From: Proteles cristata cristata
Taxonomy: Eukaryota; Chordata; Mammalia; Carnivora; Hyaenidae
Assembly (NCBI GenBank): GCA_017311185.1
Contig: JAESUZ010000353.1
Span: 1 to 64,000 of the forward strand
DNA: 64,000 bases
Direction of reading: 5' to 3'
In this document: positions 22,290 through 33,912 of the stretch, piece by piece
Layout of the letters: the number at the start of each line of letters is the position of its first letter
Numbering within the stretch: the stretch's first letter is position 1
Position numbers and translations under genes: made by a program
The notes under the pieces: model-generated
What the model was told of the DNA's origin: nothing
Databases searched by the model: none
What the model saw: only the letters and a program-made list of their open reading frames with translations

Positions 22290-24110
22290 ATTGAATTAAT
22301 GCTGTCAAAGTTTTGCTGTGAAAACTAGTCTTTGAAACAAAATACTTCATTGATATATTGGTTTAGATATCGGCTAGAAGGCAGAGAGGATTTGTGCCTG
22401 AGTCCTAGATATGGTAAAACTGCTGTTTGTCTCTAGTTTTTAGTGTCTAGTTTGGAAAAGGTAAAATGAGAATAAAAGAATGCCTTACAACAGGGTCTGT
22501 GGCAACACACTGAGGCATCTACAGAATCTTGAAAACTAAGACTTTTATAATATTCAGGAGAGACTTGCATCATAAGCTTAAATAGTTCTTGTTCTCAATA
22601 TTTAGAGATTAAGGAGAGAAAAATTGAGCAAATAATTAAAAATGAGTCATCAAAATTAAAGTAAAACATAAATAAAACTGCCTATTTACTTCATTTTACT
22701 AGATGTAGGATACATAATACGACAATATTATCTCTTCTCTCAATGAAATTTTGGACTCGACTGTCAGGCAACTGCCAATTACAAACAAATTATAAAATGT
22801 GGGAGGATATAAAATGTAATCCTCTATGCCTATTGTAATTTAAGAAACAGAGTACACACATATAGGAGCACTTGTTATGGTTTCAAAGTTCAGAGGGATA
22901 AGCCTGATATTTTATGAATCTGATATGGATGATATAATTTATATTCTATTTAAAGAAACCTTGGGCAGTTTTTATTCTGTTGAAACTGAATACTTATGGT
23001 AAATAGTTGGAACGTCTCAACATGATCCTTTTTGTTTATATCGGAATTTGTAATACAAATGGGTAGTATTTCTGAGTGCAAGTGGACACATAAAGATTAG
23101 AAAGGAAAATACTCTTGTGTTAGAAGACTGAATAATATAATATTCAATATTATTTGAAACTGTTATTAACTATGAATTTAGCATATTTTTTGTTTATATT
23201 TAGTTTCACTACAACAATTTTAAATACCTTCAAGAGATTCCTCTCTAGAAGTATATAAATATTGAAGATAAATTGTTTAATATTTTAACAGAGAAATAAA
23301 AGGAGATGAAGTTTTAAAGTTATTTTGAATTGCCTATGCTTTTCTTACCATATTTTATCAACTGCAGCATTAAAGCTGTAGGATGTCTATTTATGAAACA
23401 TAAATTCCTTGCAAATAGCTAAATTGAATCACTCACTCCCAGATAATTTATTTGAATAAGGTGAGACATACTTCTGCAGCCAGCTAACTTTTATATGCTT
23501 ATACAAAGTATGGAACTACATTTAATTAAAATTATAACAGTCTGATGTCAAAATATTGCTCTTTGAAATTTTTTCGTTATAGTTTCCCCTAGATTTAAAA
23601 ATTTCTATGTAAAAAGTCCCTCCAAATACAACATAATACATGATACAAAAGCATGGTGTATCAATTTTAAAAGTGTGAAAAATGTTCTCTTTGTTATCCC
23701 TTCAAATTGTAAATATTAAACCAATTGCCAAAGCTATGTTGCAAGTGTATTAGAAAAGGGTAGGACTTGGCACAAGTGAAGCATAAAATATACGAGAGTA
23801 AACAAATGAGTTTTCTCTCAGTCATGTACAAATCCTGGTTACTGACTAGCTGTTCTCCACATGGTGACTCATGGAACAGTACCTCTTTATGTGTAGGGCC
23901 TAATGCCCATCTATGTGTATACTAAGTCACCAGAAAAGAAAATGAGAAAATGGAGGAAGCATACTTTTTATTAGAAGTCCAATCTCAAACTAATAAGCCC
24001 TCCACACATGATATCTTGTGCATATACACAGAGGAGAACTCATAGAGTGTTCAAACTATCCACACAACAGTAGTTAACTGAGGACCTTAAAACTGCTTTA
24101 AATCAAAGTA
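22290..24110. other. AT-rich DNA, nothing recognised
   Basis: A 1.8-kb stretch without SINE, LTR or recognisable L1 and without a long reading frame. Very old repeats may be present but cannot be named by eye. Confidence 0.55.
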
Positions 24111-24119
24111 GTCTCTCCA

Positions 24120-24610
24120 ATCTAGTCTTAGATCCATCAGAAAAAGTTGAAGCACTAATTGGCTGAAAATGATCACAAACGCTAATCAGTTGTGGGTCAA
24201 CAACTAAGCAATGTAGACTAAAACCACTAAAACTCATCCTAGGCTACCGCTAAAATCCCAAAGTTTCAAAATTAAAATAAGGTTAACAATAATAGTAATC
24301 ACAAACTGATCAGTGGCCACACATAGTAGAACGGAGAGACTGGGTAGATTTAGACAAATAAAGTTACTGAAAACATTAACAAATCAAGGAACATAAAAAC
24401 AATGAAACAAACACAGGGAATATAATCCAGAATTCTTTATCTAAAATGACTAGCTTTCAACAACTAGAATTAATATGAGTTATCCAGGGAAACAGAAAAG
24501 TGTGACCAGTACTCTGAAAATAATGACAGTCAAAACCACTGCTGCTGAGGGACCCAGATGTTGTATTCAGCAGATAAATACTTAATAGGCATTAGAGATT
24601 AAGAGGTTTC
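24120..24610 (+). mobile_element. Old L1 5' region, sense
   Basis: Landmarks AACATTAACAAATCAAGGAA, GAAACAGAAAAGTGTGACCAG, GAGGGACCCAGATGTTGTATT and CAGCAGATAAATACTTAATAGGC resemble the 5' region of L1M elements just before ORF1. It is in the opposite orientation to the related sequence at 2.4-5.8 kb. Confidence 0.55.
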
Positions 24611-24705
24611 TTTACACTCAAGTGTATACAAATCTGAATACTATTATTTTTCACACCCTAAAGATTACTTATGATAGTAACTTGTCATGCCACCACATTT
24701 AGATA

Positions 24706-24730
24706 CATAGATAGATAGATAGATAGATAT
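24706..24730. repeat. (TAGA)n tetranucleotide microsatellite
   Basis: Six uninterrupted TAGA units in ATACATAGATAGATAGATAG context. Tetranucleotide repeats of this length are often polymorphic. Confidence 0.92.
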
Positions 24731-25086
24731 CATTTTAACATGGAAATTTAGTATGCATACAACCTATTCAAATAATTTCTAATTCTTGGGTACTTCAATT
24801 ATTAAAGTTTGAAGAAAGCTATTCTATAAACAAAATTCATGTAATACATATTTCAGTATCTACTACAATTTTAGACATTATACCAAGAGCACAATAAAAA
24901 TTAAACTCACAAATTAGCAGGAAAATAAGATGTATAGCTAAGGGAAAAAAGATCAATATACATACTGACATTTTGGATGCTGAATAGTTGGGTATTGTTT
25001 TTCCTCTGGTTTTTGAATATTATGAACAAAGCTGTGGTGAACATGCTCATACTGGGGCAGCAGCATAAAAGTACCGTTACAGGTGC

Positions 25087-25438
25087 ATGTTTGTGGCTCC
25101 TCAACATTCCTGTGTTGAAACCTGATCCCTCATCATGATCATGTATGTAAATGTGGGGCCTTTGAGAGGTGATTAGATTTAGATGACGTCATGAGAATAG
25201 AGCCTTTTAAGTGACCTTAAAGAAGCAGAGAACAGAGCCCCCTCTCTCTTCTTATCATGTGAGGAGACAGAGAGAAGACAGCTGCCTGCAAACCAGGAAG
25301 AGGCTTTCACCAGAACCCAACCATAGGGCCATCTTGGTCTCAGACTTCCCAGCCACTAGAACTCTGAGAAATAAATGTTTATTTTCTAAGCCACCGCGTC
25401 TGTGGTATTTTTGTTGTAGCATACAAATTAACTAAAAT
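25087..25438 (+). mobile_element. MLT1-type solo LTR (ERVL-MaLR)
   Basis: Sense-strand landmarks in the expected order: CCTGTGTTGAAACCTGATCC, GGGGCCTTTGAGAGGTGATTAG, GATGACGTCATGAGAATAGAG, TCATGTGAGGAGACAGAGAGAAG, AGGAAGAGGCTTTCACCAGAACC, CTCAGACTTCCCAGCCACTAGA, CTGAGAAATAAATG (the poly-A signal) and AAGCCACCGCGTCTGTGGTATT, ending ACTAAAATA where MLT1 ends ACTAAGACA. It is a nearly complete LTR with no internal retroviral sequence beside it. The 74-codon frame at 25211-25435 is LTR sequence, not a gene. Confidence 0.88.
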
Positions 25439-25589
25439 AAGTATCTTCTGAGGTAGTAAAAATGTTCTATTCATTGATTCTAGATTTGGTTATCCAGATG
25501 CATACTTTTGTCAAAATTCATCAACCTATATACTCTAAATATTTCATTTTATTTTTACATTATATTATTTAGTAGTTTACATAAATTTT

Positions 25590-26030
25590 TTTTCAAAAGT
25601 TAAGGATAAAATATTTACAACATTTAAAAAAGTTAAAGACTTTATTCAAAGCTGGAAAAAAGACCAATAATAAAATGGAAAGGTGGACAAAGAAATGAAA
25701 TACAAAAATGTTTAAACCTACGAAAATCGATTATACATTTAACCTTTTTTTTTACTCATAAGTTTAGCAAAGAACAAATGATCCATAACATTACCGAGGA
25801 GAGGAATGATGCCTACGCTTGCATTTACAGTACAAATAAAATTGCTTAACCTCTAAGTAGGGGAATTTGGCAATATTTATTGAAGTATAAAATGAGTATC
25901 CCCTTTGTTTACCAGTAAAAGAATTGATAGAATTCATGTCCTCGTGCTTCTTATAAATGGAGAAGCTACTAAGAGAAAAAAATAAGACATACATATGAAA
26001 TATGTAACTACTTACATATTTTCTCATTTA
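25590..26030 (+). mobile_element. Possible ancient L1 ORF2 fragment
   Basis: AAAGACTTTATTCAAAGCTGG, CCAATAATAAAATGGAAAGG and GGGAATTTGGCAATATTTATTG faintly follow sense L1 ORF2. Too diverged to be certain. Confidence 0.3.
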
Positions 26031-26128
26031 ACTCTAAAATATATAGTTACATGAAGAGCTGAAAAGCAAGAGAATTAAGAATCCAGGGGAGAGGGGCTGC
26101 TGCTTGAGATAAAAAAAAAAGTCTTGTG

Positions 26129-26307
26129 GGGCGCCTGGGTGGTTTAGTCGGTTAAGACTTTCGCTTAGGTCATGACAGCCCCGCGTGGGCTCTGTGCTGA
26201 CTGCCAGCTCAGAGCCTGGAGCCTGTTTCAGCCTGTGACTCCCTCTGTCTCTGACCCTCCCCTGCTCACGCTGTCTCTCTCTCTCTCCTAAAAATAAATA
26301 AAACATT
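26129..26307 (+). mobile_element. SINEC_Fc-type SINE lacking the B box
   Basis: A young-type SINE with a perfect 18-bp duplication (an A run plus GTCTTGTG) at 26111-26128 and 26308-26325. Compared with its relatives it lacks 6 bases after GGTTAAG and about 20 bases between CATGA and CAGCCCCGCG. The second gap removes the GGTTCGAGCC motif that serves as the internal RNA polymerase III B box. It should therefore be unable to drive its own transcription. Confidence 0.92.
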
Positions 26308-26329
26308 AAAAAAAAAAGTCTTGTGTGAG

Positions 26330-26599
26330 GAGATTTCTAAACAGTGATACAAGTGAAGTCAGGAACAAGTTTCTAGGTTAATGGGAATAGAATGTCATGA
26401 TGATAGAATGAAGCTGAGTTAGTCAAGAATCAATAAGGATTGCAATGTTTAGGACACCATAAACCAAGACATAAAAGGGTAGGAGATGAAATTAGACATA
26501 TTATCTGTGGATTAGGTCATGTGGGACTAATAGCGCCTGGGGAAGGTTACATTTTTAATATAACAAAAACATTTTGGAGGGAAGACTTTGAATGAGATC
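26330..26599. other. Non-coding DNA, nothing recognised
   Basis: Short unassigned stretch; may be the beginning of the old repeat that follows. Confidence 0.4.
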
Positions 26600-27140
26600 A
26601 TGATTTTAAGTGGATCACTCCATCCTGTGGAGAAAAAATTAAAGGAAGCCAAAAGTGGAGGCAAGAAGATGGGTTAGAAGATTATTGCATTATTCTAGGA
26701 AAAGAAACATTTGACTGAGGATGGGATGCTACCAATAGAAAAAGTGAAATGTGGTTGGATTTGGAATATATTACAGTAGCACTGCAGACTTGATATATGC
26801 ATTATAAGAGAGGAGCTTAAATTATTATCAATAACTTTTCTAGGAAAACTTGTATCTCTACTTACTTCATAGGCTTTGGAAGAGAAAACAGGAGTTCAAT
26901 GTTATGCATGGTAACTTTATGCTGCTTATTATATAGGTCCAAACAAGGATGTGAAATTCATGGCTGCATATATGAGTGCTTAATTCAGGGGAGTGGTTGA
27001 ACTAGGTGGCTCATCCAGTGAAGATGTGCACCTCAGAGGAGAAACGTTTCAATGGCAAAAGCCCAGGACACTAACATTTAGAGGAAGAAATAAAAATAGA
27101 ATTCAGCAAAAGAGACTGAAAAAGCAGTGGCCAAAAGCTG
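26600..27140 (+). mobile_element. Ancient mammalian interspersed repeat, family not named
   Basis: The text GGAGGCAAGAAGATGGGTTAG, AGATTATTGCATTATTCTAGG, GTGGTTGGATTTGGAATATA and ACATTTAGAGGAAGAAAT...GCAAAAGAGACTGAAAAAGCAGTGG follows a widespread purine-rich mammalian repeat often mistaken for gene sequence. I recognise the pattern but not the family name with confidence. The 60-codon frame at 26993-27175 overlaps it and is not supported as a gene. Confidence 0.5.
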
Positions 27141-27149
27141 AGAAAAAAG

Positions 27150-28060
27150 AACATAAGAATACGGTATTTTCATAGCTGAGAATTAATGAAGTTTTTAAAT
27201 TTTATTTGTCTCTTTGTTTTAACATAGAGCATTGCAGCCACGCACTGAAGAAAAAGTTCTCAGACACTTGGGGACGTGCTGGGCTGCCTCTGCTAGTGAA
27301 GCAGCAGCAGTAGCAAACTGCACAGTTTCTATTTCGTGTTCACCAGGTATAAACATCAAAGAATTGTAAAAGCATGGGAGGAAAACACGAAGAGCCTCCA
27401 GACATAGGCCAAATACACATCTGGTGTTTATGGGAAAGTATGTAGGGATGATGTGTAATTTCAAGGACTGCTAAGCAATTACAGTGGGTCTGTTCCCTCA
27501 CTGGCTCCTGAGAGATCATGGGGCTCTGTTCTCACAGTATTATCCCCTTCAACAGCTTTGAGACCAGAACATCACTGATATTTCGGCAATTACCCCGTTC
27601 ACCTTCCCTGGGCTCATTACAATACACTCTCTAGAAATAACTCCACAGGGCATGATCAACTGTCTCTGAACACTACTGAAGAGTTGACTGAGATCAGACC
27701 ACTGGTATTTCACAATGTGAAGGTTATTCTTGAGTTGCCATGAGCTGTTTGAGTCTGGTGATGGACTCTTGATTGAGAAAATAAGAGTGGACAAATTAGA
27801 ATTAGCAAATATAGATTAGTCTTCCATAAGTTTAACTTTCAATAATAGCAAACGATAGTAGAGAGATGGCACAAGGCCAAGAGAGTGATTTGATGTTGAT
27901 AAATACTTTCTAAATTTGTAGTCTGATTAGAATGACGCAGTAGAGAGGGAAAATTGGTGCTGCAGAAAGAGGAGAGACATATTCCCAGAGAAGAACTAAG
28001 TCACTGGATGGAAAAAAGTGGATGGGATTTATAGGACAAGAAAAGGAGGTACTCTTTCCT
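27150..28060. other. Non-coding DNA with unusually balanced composition, nothing assigned
   Basis: About 600 bases (27210-27800) are less AT-rich and less repetitive than the rest of the window. Two antisense frames of 81 codons (27219-27464 and 27549-27794) lie here but I recognise no domain, splice pattern or gene. It could be a diverged pseudogene, an old LTR or a conserved non-coding element. Confidence 0.4.
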
Positions 28061-28063
28061 CTT

Positions 28064-28640
28064 AGTTTAGACTCCCATAACAAAATACCACAGACAGTGG
28101 CAGTTGAAAGTCTGAGGTTAGGATGGCATATGGTAGGTTTTTGGTGATTGTTTATTTCCTACTTTGTAGACAATCATCTTTTCACTATACTTTTATATGA
28201 CTAGAGAGAGAGAAGGGGGCAGGGAGGAGGAAAGAAGGTTGATCTCTGGCATCTCTTTTTTTTTTTATGCTTTATTTATTTCTAGGAGAGAGAGAGAGAC
28301 AGTGTGAGCAGGGGAGGGTCAGAGAGAGAGGGAGTCACAGAGTGAAACAGGCTCCAGGCTCTGAGCTGGCAGTCAGCACAGAGCCCGACGCGGGGCTCGA
28401 ACCCAGGAACCGCGAGATCATGACCTAAGCGAAAGTCGGACGCTTAACAGACTAAGCCATCCAGGCGCCCCATCTGGCATCTCTTATAAAGGCACTAATT
28501 GCATGATGAGGGCCCGCCCTCATGACTTCATCTAGACCAAATAGCCTTCCAAAAGCCCTATCTCTAAATACCATCATTGAGAGAGTTAGAATTTCCACAT
28601 ACTAATTTTGGGGCAACACAATTCAGTCCAAAGCATCATT
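28064..28640 (-). mobile_element. MLT1-type LTR, antisense, split by a SINE
   Basis: Left end: TCCCATAACAAAATACCACAG, matching the reverse complement of an MLT1 3' end. Right part: TTATAAAGGCACTAATTGCAT, GGGCCCGCCCTCATGACTTCA, CCCTATCTCTAAATACCATCA, then TTTTGGGGCAACACAATTCAG, matching the reverse complement of its 5' half. The middle is degraded and interrupted by the SINE at 28258-28472. Confidence 0.78.
28258..28472 (-). mobile_element. SINEC_Fc-type SINE, antisense, young subfamily
   Basis: Nearly consensus in reverse: a TTTATTTATTTCTAGGAGAG start, CTGGCAGTCAGCACAGAGCC, then CGACGCGGGGCTCGAACC and CATCCAGGCGCCCC. A perfect 13-bp duplication TCTGGCATCTCTT lies at 28245-28257 and 28473-28485. 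It landed inside the MLT1 LTR. Confidence 0.96.
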
Positions 28641-28644
28641 GATA

Positions 28645-31055
28645 AAAGCATAAGCAATGTTTTCTTTTTCTTATATATGTGATTATGTAATTTTATTTTG
28701 CTATATTTTAAAGCCATTTTTAAATTTTCTTCCCTCTGTCCTGAAAACTTGAGATATATTTCTATTTATTTTTATATATAAGCATAGTTATATTTATACA
28801 TTTTTAAAAGATAGAATACTGCTGAAATAGGAGGAGTCCATTAACAGAGATTAGATCTATTACATTTATTTTCTTATTTTCTGTCTTATAGTCCTGTGAA
28901 TTTTAAATGTTCATTAATATATATTCTCATATACATATATACACATATTACATATACACACTAAATTATATATGTTGTAGAGGAACGCAAAAGTAGACAA
29001 TGTGAGAGAAGGAAACAGACGGAAACTTCTGCTACGCTTCCTAACACAATCATCCTTGGTATACAGTATGCATTCAATAATATTTTTAAAAATTCAATAT
29101 AATGAATGAATAAGAGTAAGGAATTGAAATTACTATGCTGTTTCGTAAGCACTTTCTCAAGCTTCTGTTGAATATTAAGCATTAATCCATTCCACATTTC
29201 TTTTAAACAAGCCCAGTCCTCAAATCAAGGTTAATGAATTTATAGTTTATATATTCATAATACAGAACTTTAATTTGAAATGCAAACTTTTCACAAAATA
29301 CCTTTTTTTTTTACTTTACATATTATACCATGCTTCCTCCACTTCCCATAACTTTGGCATTGAATTAAAAGAAAGAAAAGGGGAAAAAATGGACTACTAA
29401 TCAGAAAAAGTGGGGCCACAGAAACCACCTTGTTAGTATCAAATTTTAATTTTCTCATTTACGAAGAATTTCAACTGCTTCCATAGATGGGTTCTTCCCG
29501 CACGTGCCTCTTCTGCTTTGAATGCTGTTCCAAAGGGCTCACAGAATAATCAGCCCCTTTGAAATCATCTGGCTGGAGTTACATAAGTCCTAGTTCCAGT
29601 TCTATTAATGAGGTAGTAAAGGGAGCTGCTCATTTGGGAGCTGCACTGAAGCGTTGGATTGTGGCTTGTACAGCAGCCTGCAAGATATCCATGTTGGTAA
29701 CTCAGAATTCTATAGATAAAACAACCCATCTTGGTTCAGTTTTCATATGTAGTAGTATGCCTAGGGTTAATAAATCTGCATGACGATTAATCAATGAAAT
29801 TCAAATTTATATATTTAATGATTCTCCAAAACCCATCAAAATAAAGTTTGTTGCTTATAATGTGTGGACCACTCTAGCCTCGTTGATTTATGAAGTTTTA
29901 CATGAGTCTAATGTCATTCATGGTGGTTGACGTGGATTAGCCGTGTGTAGCCTGCCACATTCCCCTTTTGTTCTTCTATATACATCTACTACCAGTTATT
30001 TTGGCCATTTATTAGTCTTATGTGAAAGAGAGGGATTCGTTCTTTTGGAGAAAGACTTGATTACTGTAGTGATTTTAAAGGGGAAGATATATATAAGAAT
30101 CTTAGTTATTTTTCATGAACTGCACAAAAGCCAACCACTCCATTGCATCTCTCTAGGCATATTGGTCAGAGTTAACCTCATTCTTTCCCACATTCATATT
30201 GTACATTTTCTCTAATATGTCATTTCAACATTACGGAGGACTTTGTTACTGGTGAGTTATTAGGGAAGTGTATGTCTTCTGCATTAAATTGATCTGCAGG
30301 GGCATTGAAGATTACCTGTCTCTTGAATTAACTGTTTAACTCAGTGTTCTCCATTGGACATCATCATGATGTCTCTGAATTGATCACTGTGCTACGGTAA
30401 ATTGACCACTGAAAGCTCTATGAAGGACATAGAACATAGTACTTATCCTGTTCCACTGTATCTAACAAGTATAGGTCTCATTTTTTTCTACATTATAACC
30501 CCCCTCCAACAATTAACTTAATGCTAGACCCTTTCTGACTAAAAACCAAATGTTTTTTTTTCAGCCAGTTAAAAAAATATATATCCAAATAAAATACATT
30601 GATCAGTTAGTTTACATATATCTGTGAATGTCTGCCTCTCCTTTGTTCATTTGTTTCCTTTTTAAAAGTGTTGGAATAAAAGAAGGAAGCACAACAAATC
30701 TGGGTGACTTTAAACTATCAAGATCAATACATTATATTGCATGTAATGAAACACGGATCTAAAGATACATGATCAATTGCTAGATCCTTTTAAATCAAAA
30801 AGAAATAAAATACAGCATATTTAAGTTAAATAGTTTTCTCAGAAATATTTAAAATATATACTAATTATATATTATATATTATTTACACATATATAAACAT
30901 GCTCAATTTAGGAACTTTATAAAATACTGGAAAGTTTAAAGCTCATTCAAAATAACTATAATAAGGCCAACTCATAATGATACTACCACAGGCAACGTGA
31001 TTAACAATCTTGAGACGTTTTTGAAATTTGGGTAGATTTGACACTCTATGAATGA
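28645..31055. other. AT-rich DNA, nothing recognised
   Basis: A 2.4-kb stretch without SINE. 28720-29000 is strongly AT-rich with TATATA runs. 29460-30400 has more balanced composition and several short frames (such as 29559-29783 and 29943-30215) with no recognised domain. Confidence 0.45.
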
Positions 31056-31058
31056 CGC

Positions 31059-31450
31059 TGAGCATGATCTTTGGAATCTGCTCAGCTCTTATACTTATTG
31101 GCTGTGTTATATTGGGTGATTCATTTAACCACTAAATATTTAAGACTGAACTGTTATTGGAAAAATGGAGAAGGTAAATGTGGTAATATGTGCTAATTGA
31201 CGGGGCGCCTGGGTGGCTTAGTCGGTTAAGCGTCCGAGTTTCGCTTAGGTCATGATCTAGCGGTTCCTGGGTTCGAGCCCAGCGTCGGGCCCTGTGCTGA
31301 CTGCCAACTCGGAGCCTGGAGCCTGTTTCAGTCTGTGACTCCCTCTCTCTCTGACCCTCCCCTGCTCATGCTGTCTCTCTCTCTCCTAGAAATAAATAAA
31401 ACATTAAAAATATGTGCTAATTGTTGAGGTAATATGTGTGATGCTTAGTT
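31059..31450 (+). mobile_element. MIR element, split by a SINE
   Basis: TTTGGAATCTGCTCAG, then ATTGGCTGTGTTATATTGGGTGATTCATTTAACC (31099-31130) correspond to the MIR core (its CTGTGTGACCTTGGGCAAGT region). After the SINE at 31200-31408 the downstream MIR part resumes weakly (TTGTTGAGGTAATATGTGTGATGC). Confidence 0.65.
31200..31408 (+). mobile_element. SINEC_Fc-type SINE, young subfamily, inside MIR
   Basis: Starts CGGGGCGCCTGGGTGGCTTAG and is close to consensus except for a few changes (for example TCTAGCGGTTCCTGGG). A perfect 15-bp duplication AATATGTGCTAATTG lies at 31185-31199 and 31409-31423. Confidence 0.96.
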
Positions 31451-31917
31451 ATCATAGCTATACTACTGAACATGGGGATGAAAACAAAGATGATGATGAT
31501 TTCTGCCCCAAAGTAGCCAAGTCGGGAAAAAAAAATCTCATAAGCAAACAAAATTGTTCCTATGAGCACAAACTCAAATGCACAGAATATCTATATAATA
31601 ACTATTTTACTCAGTTGAAGGCTCTGGAAATGAGTTAGAATAAATTAAACTGTCAAGTGCGATTAAGCTAGCAAGCTAGCCAAGTGCTGGAAACAAAACC
31701 TATGGTCACTCTTCTGAAAGCCCACGACATTTAGATATGAAATTCATCTTGTCCTCTGCTGCTCCTGTTCTATTCCTGCAAGTACAGTGGATACCTTCTT
31801 CACTACGAAAAACCTGTTAAAAGGTTTTAATCATATTTATTGCGTGGCTGGAAATAGTCTAAGGTCTGCATTTAATGTGGGAGGCAAGATAACCAGGTCT
31901 AGGTCTGTGCTGTGTTG

Positions 31918-32030
31918 GTGAGAGGAGAAGGGAAGGAAGAAGAGAGGGTAAAGAAAATGGGTAGGGAAGGAGGAGGGAACGGGAGAAACAGAGCATCTGG
32001 GGGAGAAAGGGGAAGAAATACAATAATAAA
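31918..32030. repeat. Purine-rich tract
   Basis: About 110 bases dominated by G and A on the plus strand (GGAGAAGGGAAGGAAGAAGAG and similar). The 69-codon antisense frame across it is low-complexity and not a gene. Confidence 0.7.
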
Positions 32031-32044
32031 AAGGTAATAATTTC

Positions 32045-33805
32045 ATGTTTGGAAGAGCTTTACATCTTCAGTTAAGTAATAAAGTAATATTTCATGAACA
32101 AACTTCTATTTCTTACAAAACTTCTTTTACACCAGTGGATATTTATGCCAGTTGTACACATGGCTTAAAGCATCTTGGAATGCAGTGGTTTTCACATTGC
32201 ATTCCACAAAATTCTACCACTGCAGATGTACAACATGACTCTACATGGTGGTTTGTGTGCTGCTATGAAAATCTGAATGAGCATTGGGCTTCTTATTATC
32301 ACTCTAAGGTGCAGACGTTTGTTAAGTCCTTTGTACATATTTAGCTTGAAAAAAACTGTTGATGGAGAGAAAAAAATTGAAAAGCATAGAAATTAAGGAA
32401 AACTAGAACTTTAAAGGAAATCTATAAGCTCATCATTAAAAAAAAACTACAGCATCATTGAAATCATATAATACACAATTTGGCAACCTTCATGTGGTAT
32501 TGATAGAAGTTGAATCAGGCAGAAGAAGTTGAATAAGGTATAATAAGGCATAATAATTTGAAGATATAATACTCACTTTTGTAGAGGTAGAATTAAATAG
32601 GAAGCCATATGATATCAGGTAACACTTTTTAGAAATGTATATTTAAAGACTATCATGCATAGTTATTATGGCTACATCTATGTTTCAAAAAGGTCATGAA
32701 TGTAAAAGGATAAAAGAATTCTTTTCAGAGCCTATTAGTTATTTTACCTACCAAAAAAGACATAAAAAAAAAAAGAAATTCCACTTCTGAAAAAGGCATG
32801 CACAGTCTTTGGGCAGCTGGCCCAGGATTAACCTCAGGGAACTCACCTCCCATTAATGTTTCAAAGCATCACCCATTCCAGCAATGATACTAAACTGCCT
32901 GCCTCTCTGCCCAGGCATCGTGTTTTCTCATTTCTCCAAATCATGCCTCTGTATTTCTCTGTAATGAGAATGCTACCTTCTTTCTAGATGCAGCTTGGAT
33001 TGATGGCACAGTCTGACTTGTACACTTTCTCTTTTGTGTTTTATTTGTATCCTCATAAGAACTGTATAATTAGCCATATTTTATTAGAATTACCTAATAG
33101 CTATGAGAGACCACTGTCTTTATCTTAATATTTTTTTCCTGTGAAGACACTTGAAACTTATTATGCAATCTTAATGGTATTATGTGACCCTTGATACTTT
33201 CAGCTTTAATACAAACTTTTTTTATATACAATTGATTTTATCCACTAGATTGGGCTCAGAAAGGGGGATAATTTTTTTTATACCTAAGGAGGTTTGGGGT
33301 CTTGTATTCCTGCACTGTATTGGAAGGTATATTTCAAATTCATTACAGTACTCTGTGATTACAAGGGTGAGTGAGTACATTCTGAAATTGTTAGTGTAAC
33401 AAGTGTCCTAAACTGTTCTTACCACATAGGTTTTATGTCGGAAAGGAGTTTGCAAAGTGTGACTGGTTAGCGTTATGTGTCACCAACACTAGGCTGTAGT
33501 ACCCAGCTATTTAATCAAACACTCATGTAGGTGCTGCTGTGAAAGCATTTTGTAGCTATAGTTGACATTTACAATCAGTTGATTTTAAGTGGTCTGCCCT
33601 TCATGACTTGGGTGGACCTAATCCCATCAGTTGAAAGCCCTTTAGAGCAGATCCTAAGGGTTTTGAAAGAAGAAATTCTTCCTCAAGACGGCAGGCTTAA
33701 ACTCTACCTTACTTTCAAATCATTAGGTTCTAGTCGCATGCCTGCCTTTCAAAGATTTTGAACTTGCTTGCCCCCACAATGACATGAACCAATTCCACTG
33801 AAAAA
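32045..33805. other. AT-rich DNA, no element assigned
   Basis: Contains a 99-codon open frame (32045-32344, plus strand) that is the longest frame in this part of the window, with no recognised domain, no similarity to a known family by eye and no supporting splice or promoter context. Small AAGTTGAAT and ATAATAAGGC duplications occur near 32500-32560. Confidence 0.45.
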
Positions 33806-33809
33806 AAAA

Positions 33810-33810
<1 letters not shown>

Positions 33811-33840
<30 letters not shown>

Positions 33841-33841
33841 G
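33811..33841. repeat. (CA)n microsatellite
   Basis: About 13 CA units after a short TGCGCG lead. Likely length-polymorphic and prone to left-handed (Z) DNA. Confidence 0.95.
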
Positions 33842-33843
33842 AA

Positions 33844-33912
33844 GTGACCCTTGAGCAACATAAATTTAAACTGGGTGAGTCCACTTATACAAAGATTTTT
33901 TTTCAATAAATA
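33844..33912 (+). mobile_element. Tigger-type DNA transposon end
   Basis: TGACCCTTGAGCAACATAAATT, then GGGTGAGTCCACTTATACAAAG and TTTTCAATAAATA match the left end of a mammalian Tigger element (usual form TTGACCCTTGAACAACACGGG). A SINE interrupts or abuts it at 33913 and the rest is not recognisable. Confidence 0.65.

Noticed and set aside
32045..32344. 99-codon plus-strand frame
   Set aside because: No known motif, no conserved context and within the length range expected by chance in 64 kb of six-frame sequence.
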